64,000 bases of DNA from Actinosynnema pretiosum. GTDB lineage: Bacteria > Actinomycetota > Actinomycetes > Mycobacteriales > Pseudonocardiaceae. A program made the translations under genes and the position numbers. The notes beneath the pieces were generated by a model, which ran no database searches, was not told where the DNA came from, and saw only the letters and a program-made list of their open reading frames with translations. The stretch covers positions 115,061 to 179,060 of the forward strand of contig NZ_JAMTCF010000001.1 of assembly GCF_024171695.1 (NCBI RefSeq). The letters run 5' to 3'. Below are positions 24,460 through 33,062 of this stretch, one piece after another; position 1 is the stretch's first letter, and each line of letters begins with the position of its first letter.

Positions 24460-24996
24460 CTACAACCGGTCGAACGGCTCGGCGTAGGCGAACACCCCGC
24501 GCGCGGCCGGGTCGTGCGCGGCGAGCGGGCGGACCTGGAAGTGCTGCCGCCACTCGGGAACCGGCGGTTCGACGCCGACCTCGCCGCACGGCAGGAAGCC
24601 GAACCGGTGGTAGTAGCCGGGATCGCCGAGCAGGGCCACCAGCGGTTCGCCGAGCGCGTCGGCCGCGCCGAGCAGGGCGTGCACGAGCGCGCTGCCGACA
24701 CCGGAGCGCTGCCGGTCCGGGCGCACGGACAGCGGTCCCAGGCCGAGCGCGGGGACGTCGCCGACCGCGCCCCTGGTCGCCACGACGTGGCCGACCACCG
24801 AGCCGTCCGGGTCCTGCGCCACCAGGGACAGCGCGGGCAGCCACCCGGCGTCGGCGCGCAGCTCGTCCACCAGCCAGGCCTCCACGGGCGCGCCGTCGCG
24901 CAGTTCGGCGGCGGGCTGGTCGGGGCGGGTGAACGCGGCGGCGGTGACCGCGCGGATCGCGGGGACGTCGGCGGGGCGCTCGGGTCGGATCAGCAC
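24460..24996 (-). CDS. GNAT family N-acetyltransferase
   Basis: About 178 residues if it starts at the GTG at 24996 (VLIRPERPADVPAIRAVT, the normal start position of the fold); a GTG at 25011 would add five residues. Acetyl-CoA-binding motif A is LGLGPLSVRPDRQRSGVGSALV, followed by ALGEPLVALLGDPGYYHRFGF, typical of the YhbS-like subgroup. The acceptor is unknown. It is convergent with the TetR gene (19 bases apart) and divergent from the SigC gene. Confidence 0.85.
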   Translation of the reverse strand: MLIRPERPADVPAIRAVTAAAFTRPDQPAAELRDGAPVEAWLVDELRADAGWLPALSLVAQDPDGSVVGHVVATRGAVGDVPALGLGPLSVRPDRQRSGVGSALVHALLGAADALGEPLVALLGDPGYYHRFGFLPCGEVGVEPPVPEWRQHFQVRPLAAHDPAARGVFAYAEPFDRL

Positions 24997-25268
24997 GGGT
25001 GCACTGTCCACCGGCGGTCGGCGCGGGGCAACCGGATTGCGCGGGGTGGCGCGTCTCACGCGGCTCCCCGAGTGTGCGATCGGTCGCAGGCGGCGGCGCG
25101 GACGGGGCGGGGCGCGTGCCGAGCGGGCGGCGCGGCGGCAGGTCGGGGGCGCGGGGGCCCGGACCGGCCGGGCCGGGAGCGCTTCGCGGCGCGTGCCTCG
25201 GTCGACGTCACCCCGGTCGGGCCGTTCGGCTCACCGGTTCCCGACAGCGGGTGACTACGATCCGGGTC

Positions 25269-25829
25269 GTGACGACTCCGACCCCCGACGACGAGGTGAC
25301 GCGCTGGGCGCTGCGGGCGCGCTCCGGTGACCGGAACGCCCTGGAGCAGTTCGTGCGCGGCACCCAGCGCGACGTGTGGCGGTTCACCGCGCACCTCGCC
25401 GGGGTCGACGTGGCCGACGACCTGTCGCAGGAGACCTACGCCCGCGCGCTGACGAGCCTGCACCGGTTCGCCGGGCGGTCGTCGGCGCGCACCTGGCTGC
25501 TGGTGATCGCGCGGCGGGTCGTGGTGGACCAGGTGCGGATGGCGCAGTCGCGGCCACGCCTGTCGCCGGGGGCGGACTGGGTGCGCGAGGCGGACCGCAG
25601 GCCCGCGCCGACCGGGTTCGAGGACGCGGTCGAGCTGAACCTGCTGCTGGACTCGCTGGACCAGGACCGGCGCGAGGCGCTGGTGCTGACGCAGGTGCTG
25701 GGGCTTTCGTACGCGGAGGCGGCGGACGTGGCGGGGTGCCCGGTGGGCACGATCCGGTCGCGGGTGGCGCGGGCGCGCGACGACCTGATGCGGGCCGTGG
25801 ACGTGGGCGAGGCCAGCGAGGTCGGCTGA
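25269..25829 (+). CDS. sigC: RNA polymerase ECF sigma factor, SigC-like
   Basis: 186 residues from the GTG at 25269. It closely follows the mycobacterial SigC pattern: EQFVRGTQRDVWRFTAHLAG, DDLSQETYARALTSLHRFAGRSSARTWLL and IARRVVVDQVRMAQSRPR in region 2, then LDQDRREALVLTQVLGLSYAEAADVAGC and VGTIRSRVARARDDL in region 4. No anti-sigma gene is adjacent, as is also the case for SigC elsewhere. In mycobacteria SigC is linked to copper acquisition and virulence genes; the copper genes here are only 2 kb away, but a link is speculation. The symbol is a family-level assignment. Confidence 0.82.
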   Translation: MTTPTPDDEVTRWALRARSGDRNALEQFVRGTQRDVWRFTAHLAGVDVADDLSQETYARALTSLHRFAGRSSARTWLLVIARRVVVDQVRMAQSRPRLSPGADWVREADRRPAPTGFEDAVELNLLLDSLDQDRREALVLTQVLGLSYAEAADVAGCPVGTIRSRVARARDDLMRAVDVGEASEVG

Positions 25830-25830
25830 T

Positions 25831-25863
25831 CCGGGCGGGCGCCCTCCTCGGGACGCCCACCCG
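25831..25863. terminator. terminator between convergent sigC and SDR genes
   Basis: CCGGGCGGGCG (25831-25841) pairs with CGCCCACCCGG (25853-25863), one mismatch, directly after the sigma-factor stop and just before the SDR stop. Confidence 0.6.
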
Positions 25864-25871
25864 GAGCGCCG

Positions 25872-26630
25872 TCACGCGGCGGGGAACACCTGGACCTCGC
25901 CGCCGTCGGCGAACAGCTCGCTGCCGGTGATGAAGCTCGACCGGTCGCTCGCCAGGAACAGCGCGGCCTGCGCGATCTCGGCGGGGTCCGCGACCCGGTT
26001 CAGGGGCGTGGAGGCGGCCATCTGCGCGAGGAGCGCGGGCACCCCCGCCGGGTCGCCCGCGATGCCGCGCAGGCCCGGCGTGTCGGTGGGGCCGGGGACC
26101 AGCACGTTGACCCGGATGCGGCGCGGGGCCAGTTCGGCGGCCCAGACCCTGGCGTACTGCCGCAGGGCCGCCTTGGACGCCGAGTAGGTGCCGAATCCGG
26201 GGTTGCCCCTGCTCGCCGAGGTCGAGCCGGTCACCACGATCGACGCGCCGTCGGGCATGAGCGGCAGCGTCTTCTGCACGGTGAACGCGGCGCCGCGCAC
26301 GTTGGTGCCGAAGACCTCGTCGAAGCTCTCGGGGCGCAGTTCGGCGATGGTGGCGAGGGTGTCGGCGCCGCCCGCGTTGGCGAACAGCACGTCCAGCCGC
26401 CCGGCGGCCTCGGCGATCCTGGCCGCGATGGCGTCCAGGTCGGCCAGGTCGGAGACGTCGCCCCGGATGGCCGTGGCGCCGATCCTCGCGGCGGCTGCGT
26501 CGAGTTCGGCCTGCCGCCTGCCGGTGATGAAGACGCGTGCTCCCTCGGCCGCGAAGAGGGTGGCCGCCGCCAGGCCGATGCCGGTCGCTCCCCCGGTCAC
26601 CAGCGCCACCTTGCCCTCGAGTTCCGCCAT
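25872..26630 (-). CDS. short-chain dehydrogenase/reductase
   Basis: 252 residues from the ATG at 26630. Classical SDR features: cofactor motif VTGGATGIGLAAA, acidic DVSDLADLDA, NAGGAD, catalytic Ser in VVTGSTSASRG, Tyr-x-x-x-Lys in YSASKAALRQY, and VLVPGPTDTPG. The Arg after the second strand (ITGRRQAEL) points to NADP(H). It is divergent from a TetR gene with two small operator-like palindromes in the 85-bp gap; the pair resembles oxidoreductase/TetR modules for quinone or aldehyde detoxification. Confidence 0.92.
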   Translation of the reverse strand: MAELEGKVALVTGGATGIGLAAATLFAAEGARVFITGRRQAELDAAAARIGATAIRGDVSDLADLDAIAARIAEAAGRLDVLFANAGGADTLATIAELRPESFDEVFGTNVRGAAFTVQKTLPLMPDGASIVVTGSTSASRGNPGFGTYSASKAALRQYARVWAAELAPRRIRVNVLVPGPTDTPGLRGIAGDPAGVPALLAQMAASTPLNRVADPAEIAQAALFLASDRSSFITGSELFADGGEVQVFPAA

Positions 26631-26652
26631 GGTCGTGACTCCTCACTGTTTC

Positions 26653-26694
26653 GGACTGATCGGTCCAATACAAGCAGATGTTGACCGTGCGGTC
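26653..26694. promoter_or_regulatory. two operator-like palindromes between SDR and tetR
   Basis: GGACTGATCGGTCC (26653-26666, one mismatched pair) and GACCGTGCGGTC (26683-26694, perfect arms GACCG/CGGTC) share the half-site GACC/GGTC and are 30 bases apart. Both lie in the divergent promoter region, the expected place for TetR control of both genes. Confidence 0.55.
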
Positions 26695-26715
26695 CAGAAG
26701 CAATACCGTCGGGGC

Positions 26716-27309
26716 GTGCCCAGACCACGGAAGTTCGACGAGCGGCAGGTGCTGCGCTCCGCGACCGAGACGTTCTGGGACTCCGGCTTCGCGGCGACCT
26801 CGCTGGACGACCTGATGCGGGCGACCGGGCTGGGCAAGGGCAGCCTGTACGGGGCGTTCGGGGACAAGCGGGCGCTGTTCCAGCGGGTCCTCGACGCCTA
26901 CTGCGCGGACGCGGCGGCAGGCTTGCGCGAGCGGTTGAGCGGGCCCGCCCCGTCGGCGGCGGAGCGGGTGCGGGCGCTGTTCGACGGGGCGGTCGCGGCG
27001 GGCGCGGCCCCGGCCGGTCCGCCGCGCGCGTGCCTGCTGGCGAAGTCGACGGCGGAGCTCGCGGCGCGGGACGCCGACGTGGCCGCGCTGGCGCGGCGGA
27101 CTTTCGGCACGATCGCCGACCTGCTGGAGGCCGAGCTGCGCGCCGCGCGGGACGCGGGGGACGTGCCCGCCGACCGCGATCCCCGGCGCACCGCCCACCA
27201 CCTCCTCGCGGTGCTGCGCGGCATGGAGGCGCTGGCCGAGGCCGGGGTGGACGAGGCGGTGCTGCGCGACGCCGCCGACGCCGCGCTGGTGGCGGCCGGT
27301 CTCGGCTGA
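26716..27309 (+). CDS. TetR family transcriptional regulator
   Basis: 197 residues from the GTG at 26716. The N-terminus is PRPRKFDERQVLRSATETFWDSGFAATSLDDLMRATGLGKGSLYGAFGDKRALF, typical of the subgroup that ends with a TetR_C_16-like domain (ACLLAKSTAELAARD, HHLLAVLRGMEALAEAG). Regulators of this type commonly control an adjacent SDR or quinone reductase, which matches the divergent gene at 26630. It is followed by a convergent VKOR gene, 36 bases away. Confidence 0.9.
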   Translation: MPRPRKFDERQVLRSATETFWDSGFAATSLDDLMRATGLGKGSLYGAFGDKRALFQRVLDAYCADAAAGLRERLSGPAPSAAERVRALFDGAVAAGAAPAGPPRACLLAKSTAELAARDADVAALARRTFGTIADLLEAELRAARDAGDVPADRDPRRTAHHLLAVLRGMEALAEAGVDEAVLRDAADAALVAAGLG

Positions 27310-27345
27310 CGGCCCCGGTCCGCGCCGACCGGGACCGCCCGCCGG

Positions 27346-27891
27346 TCACACCAGGCTGCTCCAGTAGTCCCAGAACGCGCCGAGCACCAGCGCGACGATC
27401 ACCGCGTACCAGAGGGCGAGCACCGCGCTGTGCACCCGCTTGAGCGGCGCGAGCCAGGACCAGGTGTCCAGCGAGCTGTACCAGAACAGCGGGATCGTCA
27501 CCGCCCACACCACCATGCAGTACGGGCACAGCGCGCCGATGTCGTACAGGCTCGCGGCGATCAGCCAGTGCACGAGCACGACGCCGAGCGCGGCGCCCGA
27601 GGTGAACGCCACCCGGAACCAGCGGGGCGGCTCGAACCCGGCCAGCACCACGACCCCGGTGGTCACCACGACGGCGAAGGCCGCGATGCCGATGAGCGGG
27701 TTGGGGAAGCCGAACGCGGCGGCCTGCGGGCTGTCCATGATCGAGCCGCAGGCGATGACCGGGTTGATCGAGCAGGTCGGCACGTAGGCCGGGTCCTTGA
27801 GCTTCGCGATCTTCTCGATGGTCAGGGCGGCCGAGGCGGTCAGGCCGAGGCCGCCGCCGACGACGCTCAGCCAGGCCAGCGCGCGGTTCAC
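27346..27891 (-). CDS. vitamin K epoxide reductase (VKOR) family membrane protein
   Basis: 181 residues from the GTG at 27891, which overlaps the DsbA-like stop by four bases. It has four to five membrane helices. The two redox Cys pairs of bacterial VKOR are present: CSINPVIACGSI in the loop after helix 1 and the CxxC motif ALCPYCMVVW in a later helix. VKOR passes electrons from periplasmic thiol oxidases to quinone and so replaces DsbB in actinobacteria. Coupling with a DsbA-like gene upstream makes a complete disulfide-forming pathway. Confidence 0.92.
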   Translation of the reverse strand: MNRALAWLSVVGGGLGLTASAALTIEKIAKLKDPAYVPTCSINPVIACGSIMDSPQAAAFGFPNPLIGIAAFAVVVTTGVVVLAGFEPPRWFRVAFTSGAALGVVLVHWLIAASLYDIGALCPYCMVVWAVTIPLFWYSSLDTWSWLAPLKRVHSAVLALWYAVIVALVLGAFWDYWSSLV

Positions 27892-28622
27892 CCGGCCAGC
27901 GCCTCGTCCAGGGCGGCGCGCAGCTCGGCGCCGACCGCCTCCAGGGTCTGGCCTGCGGGCTCGAAGCGCTCGCCGTTGACGAAGAACGTGGGGGTGCCGG
28001 TGACGCCGAGCGCCTTCCCGTCGGCGACGTCGCGGTCGACGGCGGCCTCGACCGCGTCGGAGTCCAGGTCGGCGCGGAAGCGGTCGACGTCCAGGCCGAT
28101 CTCCTGGGCGTAGCGCTCGAACACCGCGCGCGCGGCGGTCTCGTCGGAGGCGGTGGCCTGGCCGGTGACGGCCCACTCGTCGAACCCGCCGTACAGCGCG
28201 TGGTACATCTCGGTGTGCTTGTCCTGCTCACCCGCGGCCTCGGTGGCGCGGGCGGCGAGCGGGGCCAGCGGGTGGACGTCGAGCGGGAAGTTGCGGGTGG
28301 CGAAGGTGATCCGGCCCCGGTAGTCCTCTTCCAGCTGCTCGGTGATGCCGGAGTAGTAGGAGTGGCAGGCCGGGCACTGGTAGTCCAGGAACTCGACCAG
28401 GGTGACCCGGTTCCCCTCCACCTCGGACAGGGTGTGCGCGTCGGCGGGCAGCAGCCTGGCCAGGTCGGCCGACCCGTCGCCGGAGGAGCGGTTGACCACC
28501 AGGACGCCGCCGATCACCAGCGCCGCGACGAGCACGACGATGCCGGTGAGGACGACGTTGAGCGACGGGCCGCGCTTGGCGGTGACCGGGTTGGACTTGC
28601 GCGGCTGTGGCGTTCGTGACAT
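27888..28622 (-). CDS. DsbA-like membrane-anchored thiol-disulfide oxidoreductase
   Basis: 244 residues from the ATG at 28622. A single N-terminal helix (LNVVLTGIVVLVAALVIGGVLVV) anchors a thioredoxin-fold domain with Cys83-Pro-Ala-Cys86 in FLDYQCPACHSYY and the cis-Pro loop VTGTPTFFVNGE. The family (thioredoxin_4) introduces disulfides into exported proteins. The next gene, four bases overlapping, is VKOR, its expected re-oxidant. The start is divergent from the CopD-CtaG gene; copper handling and disulfide formation often sit together because both affect extracytoplasmic thiols. Confidence 0.92.
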   Translation of the reverse strand: MSRTPQPRKSNPVTAKRGPSLNVVLTGIVVLVAALVIGGVLVVNRSSGDGSADLARLLPADAHTLSEVEGNRVTLVEFLDYQCPACHSYYSGITEQLEEDYRGRITFATRNFPLDVHPLAPLAARATEAAGEQDKHTEMYHALYGGFDEWAVTGQATASDETAARAVFERYAQEIGLDVDRFRADLDSDAVEAAVDRDVADGKALGVTGTPTFFVNGERFEPAGQTLEAVGAELRAALDEALAG

Positions 28623-28736
28623 CGGGTTCGCCTCTGGTCGTTCGGACGGGCTCTTCGCCCAGTTGGTCGGTGGGAGCCTGGGGAAGTTCCTGGAACTCCC
28701 CGGAACTTTGTGGGCTGTCGAGACGACCGGTGGGAC

Positions 28737-30635
28737 ATGAGGGTTGACAGGGCCGCCGCGCTGGCAGGCGGTCTGGCGGTGCTGTGCGTCACGGCTGTGG
28801 TGCTGGCCGCCGGGGACGTGCACGAGGCGCTGGGCGACAGCGATCCCGGCCGGGTGGCCGGGTGGCTGCTCGGGGCGGTGCGGCTGGTCGCGGACGGCGC
28901 GGGGTCGGTGACGGCGGGCGCCCTGGCGTTCGCCGCGTTCGTGGTGCCGGGCAGGCGGGACGGGAAGCTGGCCGCCGACGCGTACGCGGCGCTGCGGTTG
29001 GCGGCGCTGGCGTCCCCGGTGTGGCTGGTCGCGGCGCTGGCGGCGGTGCCGCTGGCGGCCGGTGACGCCTCGGGGCAGCCGCAGTCGGTGGTGTGGGCCA
29101 ACCTCGCGGGGCTGGTCGACGCGACCGACGAGCCGAAGGCGTGGCTGGTGACCTCGGCGGTGGTGGCGGTCGTGGTGTGGGGCACGCGGGTGACGCTGAC
29201 CTGGCCGACGACGGTGACGTGGCTGGTGCTGTCGGTGCTGGCGCTGCTGCCGCCGGTGGTGATGGGGCACGTGTCGGGCGGCGCGTGGCACGACGTGGCG
29301 ACGAACGCGGTGCTGTGGCACGTCCCGGCGGCGGCCGTGTGGGTCGGGTCGCTGGTGGCGCTGCGCTCGTTCCTGCGGCGCGGCGGGCCGGACCGCGAGC
29401 GGGTGCTGGGCAGGTACCGGCGGGTGACGGCGGTGTGCCTGGTCGTGGTGGCGCTGAGCGGGTCGGTCGCGGGGCTGGCGCTGGCGACGCCGTCCGGGCT
29501 GCTGTCCGGGTTCGGGGCGCTGCTGGGGTTGAAGCTGCTGGTGTGCCTGGTGGTGCTGGCGTCGCGTGGCCGCGCGGTCGGCACGCGGTGGGGCGCGCGG
29601 TGGCCGCTGGCCGTCGAGGTGGTGGCGCTGGGCGTGGCCATGGGCGCCTCGGCGGGACTGGCGCACCTGGTGCCGCCGAGGTGGACGTCGACGCGGCCGT
29701 CGGTGCAGGAGACCGTGCTGGGGTACGAACTCCCTGCGGGGCCTGGGTTCTCCGAGATCGTGCTGGGCTGGCGGTTCGACCTGGTGATCGGGCTGGGCGC
29801 GGTGCTGGCGGCGCTGCTCTACCTGCGCGGGGTGCGGGTGCTGCGGCGGCGCGGGGACGCGTGGCCCGCGCACCGGGTCGCGGCGTGGCTGGGCGGATGT
29901 CTGGTGCTGCTGCTGGCGACCTCGTCCGGGGTCGGCCGGTACGCGCCCGCGATGTTCAGCTCGCACATGGTGGCGCACATGTCGTTGAACATGCTGGCCC
30001 CGGTGCTGCTGGTGCTGGGCGGTCCGGTGACGCTGGCGCTGCGCGCGCTGCCGCCGGGGCCGCGCGCGTGGGTGGTGGCGCTGCTGCACTGCCGGTGGAC
30101 GCGGATCGTCTCGCACCCGGCGTTCGCGGCGGTCATGTTCGTCGCCTCGTTCTACGTGCTGTACTTCTCGCCGCTGTTCGGCGAGGCCATGGGGCAGCAC
30201 TGGGCGCACGTGCTGATGAACGTCCACTTCCTGATGACCGGGTACGTCTTCTACTGGCTGGTGATCGGCGTCGACCGGCCGCCGAGGCCGCTGCCGCACC
30301 TGGCGCGGCTGGGGATGCTGTTCGCGGTGATGCCGTTCCACGCGTTCTTCGGCGTGATCCTGATGAACGGGCAGTCGGTGATCGCCGAGTCGTACTACCG
30401 GGAGGTGGCGCTGTCCTGGCTGCCGGACCTGATGGCGGACCAGCGGCTCGGCGGCGGGATCGCCTGGGCCACCGGGGAGATCCCGATGCTGGTGGTGGTG
30501 ATCGCGCTGATGGCGCAGTGGGCGGCGGCCGACCGCAAGGAGAGCGTGCGGATGGACCGGCGCGACGACAACGACGAGGACGAGCGGCTGGCCGCGTACA
30601 ACGCGATGCTGGCGGAGCTGTCCGAGCGGCGTTGA
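28737..30635 (+). CDS. CopD-CtaG fusion membrane protein (copper/cytochrome oxidase assembly)
   Basis: 632 residues from the ATG at 28737. About 14 membrane helices in two domains. The first half is CopD-like (LPPVVMGHVSGGAWHDVATNAVLWHVPAAAVWVGSL, with His residues in helices). The second half is CtaG/caa3-assembly-like: MFSSHMVAHMSLNMLAPVLLVLGGP, HPAFAAVMFVASFYVLYFSPLF and MGQHWAHVLMNVHFLMTGYVFYW, all His/Met-rich and suited to copper. It probably moves or inserts copper for oxidase assembly. It is followed by a terminator and then by a CopA-type ATPase. Confidence 0.9.
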   Translation: MRVDRAAALAGGLAVLCVTAVVLAAGDVHEALGDSDPGRVAGWLLGAVRLVADGAGSVTAGALAFAAFVVPGRRDGKLAADAYAALRLAALASPVWLVAALAAVPLAAGDASGQPQSVVWANLAGLVDATDEPKAWLVTSAVVAVVVWGTRVTLTWPTTVTWLVLSVLALLPPVVMGHVSGGAWHDVATNAVLWHVPAAAVWVGSLVALRSFLRRGGPDRERVLGRYRRVTAVCLVVVALSGSVAGLALATPSGLLSGFGALLGLKLLVCLVVLASRGRAVGTRWGARWPLAVEVVALGVAMGASAGLAHLVPPRWTSTRPSVQETVLGYELPAGPGFSEIVLGWRFDLVIGLGAVLAALLYLRGVRVLRRRGDAWPAHRVAAWLGGCLVLLLATSSGVGRYAPAMFSSHMVAHMSLNMLAPVLLVLGGPVTLALRALPPGPRAWVVALLHCRWTRIVSHPAFAAVMFVASFYVLYFSPLFGEAMGQHWAHVLMNVHFLMTGYVFYWLVIGVDRPPRPLPHLARLGMLFAVMPFHAFFGVILMNGQSVIAESYYREVALSWLPDLMADQRLGGGIAWATGEIPMLVVVIALMAQWAAADRKESVRMDRRDDNDEDERLAAYNAMLAELSERR

Positions 30636-30642
30636 GGCACGG

Positions 30643-30672
30643 GCGCGCCGGGGTCGGTCCGGCGCGCTTTTT
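30643..30672 (+). terminator. intrinsic terminator after CopD-CtaG
   Basis: GCGCGCCGG (30643-30651) pairs with CCGGCGCGC (30659-30667), followed by TTTTT. This is one of the few classical T-tract terminators in the window. It separates copD-ctaG from the copper ATPase 25 bases later, so the ATPase gets at most read-through from this promoter. Confidence 0.8.
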
Positions 30673-30696
30673 CGTTGGGACTTCGAGGAAGCAGTG

Positions 30697-32916
30697 ATGA
30701 GCACAGCGGTGGCGGGCGAGCCGGTTGAGCTGGCGGTGTCCGGGATGACGTGCGCGGCGTGCGCGACGCGCGTGGAGCGCAAGCTGAACAAGCTCGACGG
30801 CGTGCGGGCGTCGGTGAACTACGCGACCGAGCGGGCCGTGGTGCACCTGCCCGAGGGGTTGGACGCGCGGGACGCGGTCGAGGCGGTGCGCAAGGCCGGG
30901 TACGACGCGCGGGTGCGGCGGCGGGCCGAGGACGACCGGGCCGGGCACTCGGCGGCGGTGACCGACCTGCGGCGCAGGCTCGTGGTGGCGGCGGTGCTGG
31001 CGATCCCGCTGGGGAACCTGTCGATCACCCTGGCGCTGGTGCCGTCGCTGCGGTTCACCGGGTGGGAGGCGCTGTGCGCGCTGCTGGCGGTGCCGGTGGT
31101 GTTCTACTCGGCGTGGCCGTTCCACCGGGCGGCGGCGCGGACGTTGCGGCACGGGTCGTCCAGCATGGACACGCTGGTGTCGATCGGGGTGCTGGCGTCG
31201 TTCGGGTGGGCGGTGTGGTCGATGGTGGCCGGGTCGTCGGGGCCGGGCTACTGGCTCGGGTTCGGGGTGACCGACGGCGGCGCGGACGCGGTGTACCTGG
31301 ACGTGGCGGCCGGGGTGACGACGTTCCTGCTGGCGGGCAGGTACTTCGAGACGCGGTCGCGGCGCAACGCGGTCGGGTTGCTGACCGCGCTGGCGGACCT
31401 GGCGGCGAAGGACGCGCGGGTGCTGCGCGACGGCGTGGAGCACGCGGTTCCCGCGGCGTTGCTGAAGGTGGGCGAGCTGTTCGTCGTGCGCCCCGGTGAG
31501 GCGCTCCCGGCGGACGGGGTCGTGGTCGAGGGCGCGTCCACTGTGGACACCTCGGCGATGACCGGCGAGTCGGCGCCTGCGGAGGTGGCCGAGGGGTCGC
31601 GGGTGGTCGGCGGGACGGTGAACCGGACCGGGCGGATCGTGGTGCGGGCCACCGAGGTCGGGGCGAACACGCAGCTGGCGCAGATGAGCGTGCTGGCGGA
31701 GCAGGCGGCGCAGCGCAAGGCCGGGGTGCAGCGGTTGGTGGACCGGGTGTGCGCGGTGTTCGTGCCGGTGGTGCTGGCGATCTCGCTGGTGACGCTGCTG
31801 GGCTGGTTGGCGACCGGGCACACCGCGCGCGAGGCGTTCACGTCGGCGGTGGCGGTGCTGATCATCGCGTGCCCGTGCGCGCTGGGGTTGGCGACGCCGA
31901 CCGCGCTGATGGTCGGGGTGGCGCGGGCGGCGGGGCTCGGCGTGCTGGTGAAGGGCCCGCAGGCGTTGGAGGCGACGCGGGCGGTGGACGTGGTGGTGCT
32001 GGACAAGACCGGGACGGTGACCACGGGGCGGATGTCGGTGGTGGCGTCGGCGGGGTTCGGCGGGGCGGACTCGGCCGAGGTGCTGCGCTGGGCGGGTGCG
32101 GTGGAGTCGGCGTCGGAGCACCCGATCGCGGCGGCGATCACGGCGGCTTCGCCCGCCGCCCCGCCTGCGGTCTCGGGTTTCGAGGCGCTGGTGGGCGCGG
32201 GCGCGCGCGGCGAGGTGGAGGGCGCGGAGGTGGTCGTCGGCTCGGCGGCGCTGATGGCCGAGCTGGGCGTGTCGGTGCCGGAGGCGGCCCACGGGTGGCT
32301 GGCCGGTCTGGGCGCGGCGACGGGGGTGCTGGTGGCGCGCGGTGGTGGTCTGGTGGGCGGGATCGCGGTGCGCGACACGGTGCGCCCGTCGGCGGCGTCG
32401 GCGGTGGAGCGGTTGCACCGCATGGGTTTGCGGACCGTGCTGCTCACCGGTGACAGCGCGGCGGCGGCGCGGGCGGTGGCCGAGGAGATCGGGGTGCGCG
32501 AGGTGCGCGCCGAGGTGCGGCCTGCGGACAAGGCGGCCGTGGTGGAGGAGCTGCGGGCGGCAGGGCACCGGGTGGCGGTGGTCGGCGACGGCGTCAACGA
32601 CGGTCCCGCGCTGGCGTCGGCGGACCTGGGCATGGCGGTGGCGCGCGGCAGCGACGTGGCGGCGCAGGCGTCGGACGTGGTGCTGGTGCGGGAGGACCTG
32701 CACGCGGTGCCGGACGCGATCGAGCTGGCGGCGCGGACGCTGTCGACCATCCGGGGGAACCTGGTGTGGGCGTTCGGCTACAACGCGGCGGCGATCCCGC
32801 TGGCCGCGTTCGGCCTGCTGAACCCGCTGATCGCGGCGGCGGCGATGTCGCTGTCGTCGGTGCTGGTGGTGACGAACAGCCTGCGGTTGCGGAACTTCCG
32901 ACCTGGGGGCCGTTGA
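30697..32916 (+). CDS. copper-translocating P1B-type ATPase
   Basis: 739 residues from the ATG at 30697 (GAGGAAGCAG upstream). One N-terminal heavy-metal-associated domain with MTCAAC (Cys19, Cys22). The membrane metal site is Cys392-Pro-Cys394 in IIACPCALGLATPTALM. Phosphorylation Asp436 lies in DKTGTVTTG, the actuator motif is MTGESAPAEVAEG, the P1B His-Pro is SEHPIAAAI, and the hinge is VGDGVNDGPALASAD. C-terminal helix 8 carries YNAAAIPLAAFG and MSLSSVLVVTNSLRL, the Cu(I) signature. It exports Cu(I) from the cytoplasm, presumably together with CopD-CtaG. Confidence 0.94.
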   Translation: MSTAVAGEPVELAVSGMTCAACATRVERKLNKLDGVRASVNYATERAVVHLPEGLDARDAVEAVRKAGYDARVRRRAEDDRAGHSAAVTDLRRRLVVAAVLAIPLGNLSITLALVPSLRFTGWEALCALLAVPVVFYSAWPFHRAAARTLRHGSSSMDTLVSIGVLASFGWAVWSMVAGSSGPGYWLGFGVTDGGADAVYLDVAAGVTTFLLAGRYFETRSRRNAVGLLTALADLAAKDARVLRDGVEHAVPAALLKVGELFVVRPGEALPADGVVVEGASTVDTSAMTGESAPAEVAEGSRVVGGTVNRTGRIVVRATEVGANTQLAQMSVLAEQAAQRKAGVQRLVDRVCAVFVPVVLAISLVTLLGWLATGHTAREAFTSAVAVLIIACPCALGLATPTALMVGVARAAGLGVLVKGPQALEATRAVDVVVLDKTGTVTTGRMSVVASAGFGGADSAEVLRWAGAVESASEHPIAAAITAASPAAPPAVSGFEALVGAGARGEVEGAEVVVGSAALMAELGVSVPEAAHGWLAGLGAATGVLVARGGGLVGGIAVRDTVRPSAASAVERLHRMGLRTVLLTGDSAAAARAVAEEIGVREVRAEVRPADKAAVVEELRAAGHRVAVVGDGVNDGPALASADLGMAVARGSDVAAQASDVVLVREDLHAVPDAIELAARTLSTIRGNLVWAFGYNAAAIPLAAFGLLNPLIAAAAMSLSSVLVVTNSLRLRNFRPGGR

Positions 32917-32933
32917 CCCCCGCAGCACCTCGA

Positions 32934-32949
32934 TGTGAACCAGGTCACA
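32934..32949. promoter_or_regulatory. perfect Crp-family consensus palindrome
   Basis: TGTGAACCAGGTCACA matches the TGTGA-N6-TCACA pattern bound by Crp/Fnr regulators exactly. It lies 17 bases after the copper ATPase stop and 114 bases before the secreted-protein gene at 33063, a good position for activating the latter. Confidence 0.55.
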
Positions 32950-33062
32950 GCAGGCCAACGTCCCTGCAGGGCGCGACGTCTTCCCGGTTGCGAGTCGAAG
33001 TCGAGGCTTCGACGGCACGCCGTCTGGGGAGGCGGCGTCTTCACTCTTGTTGGGGGACAACG

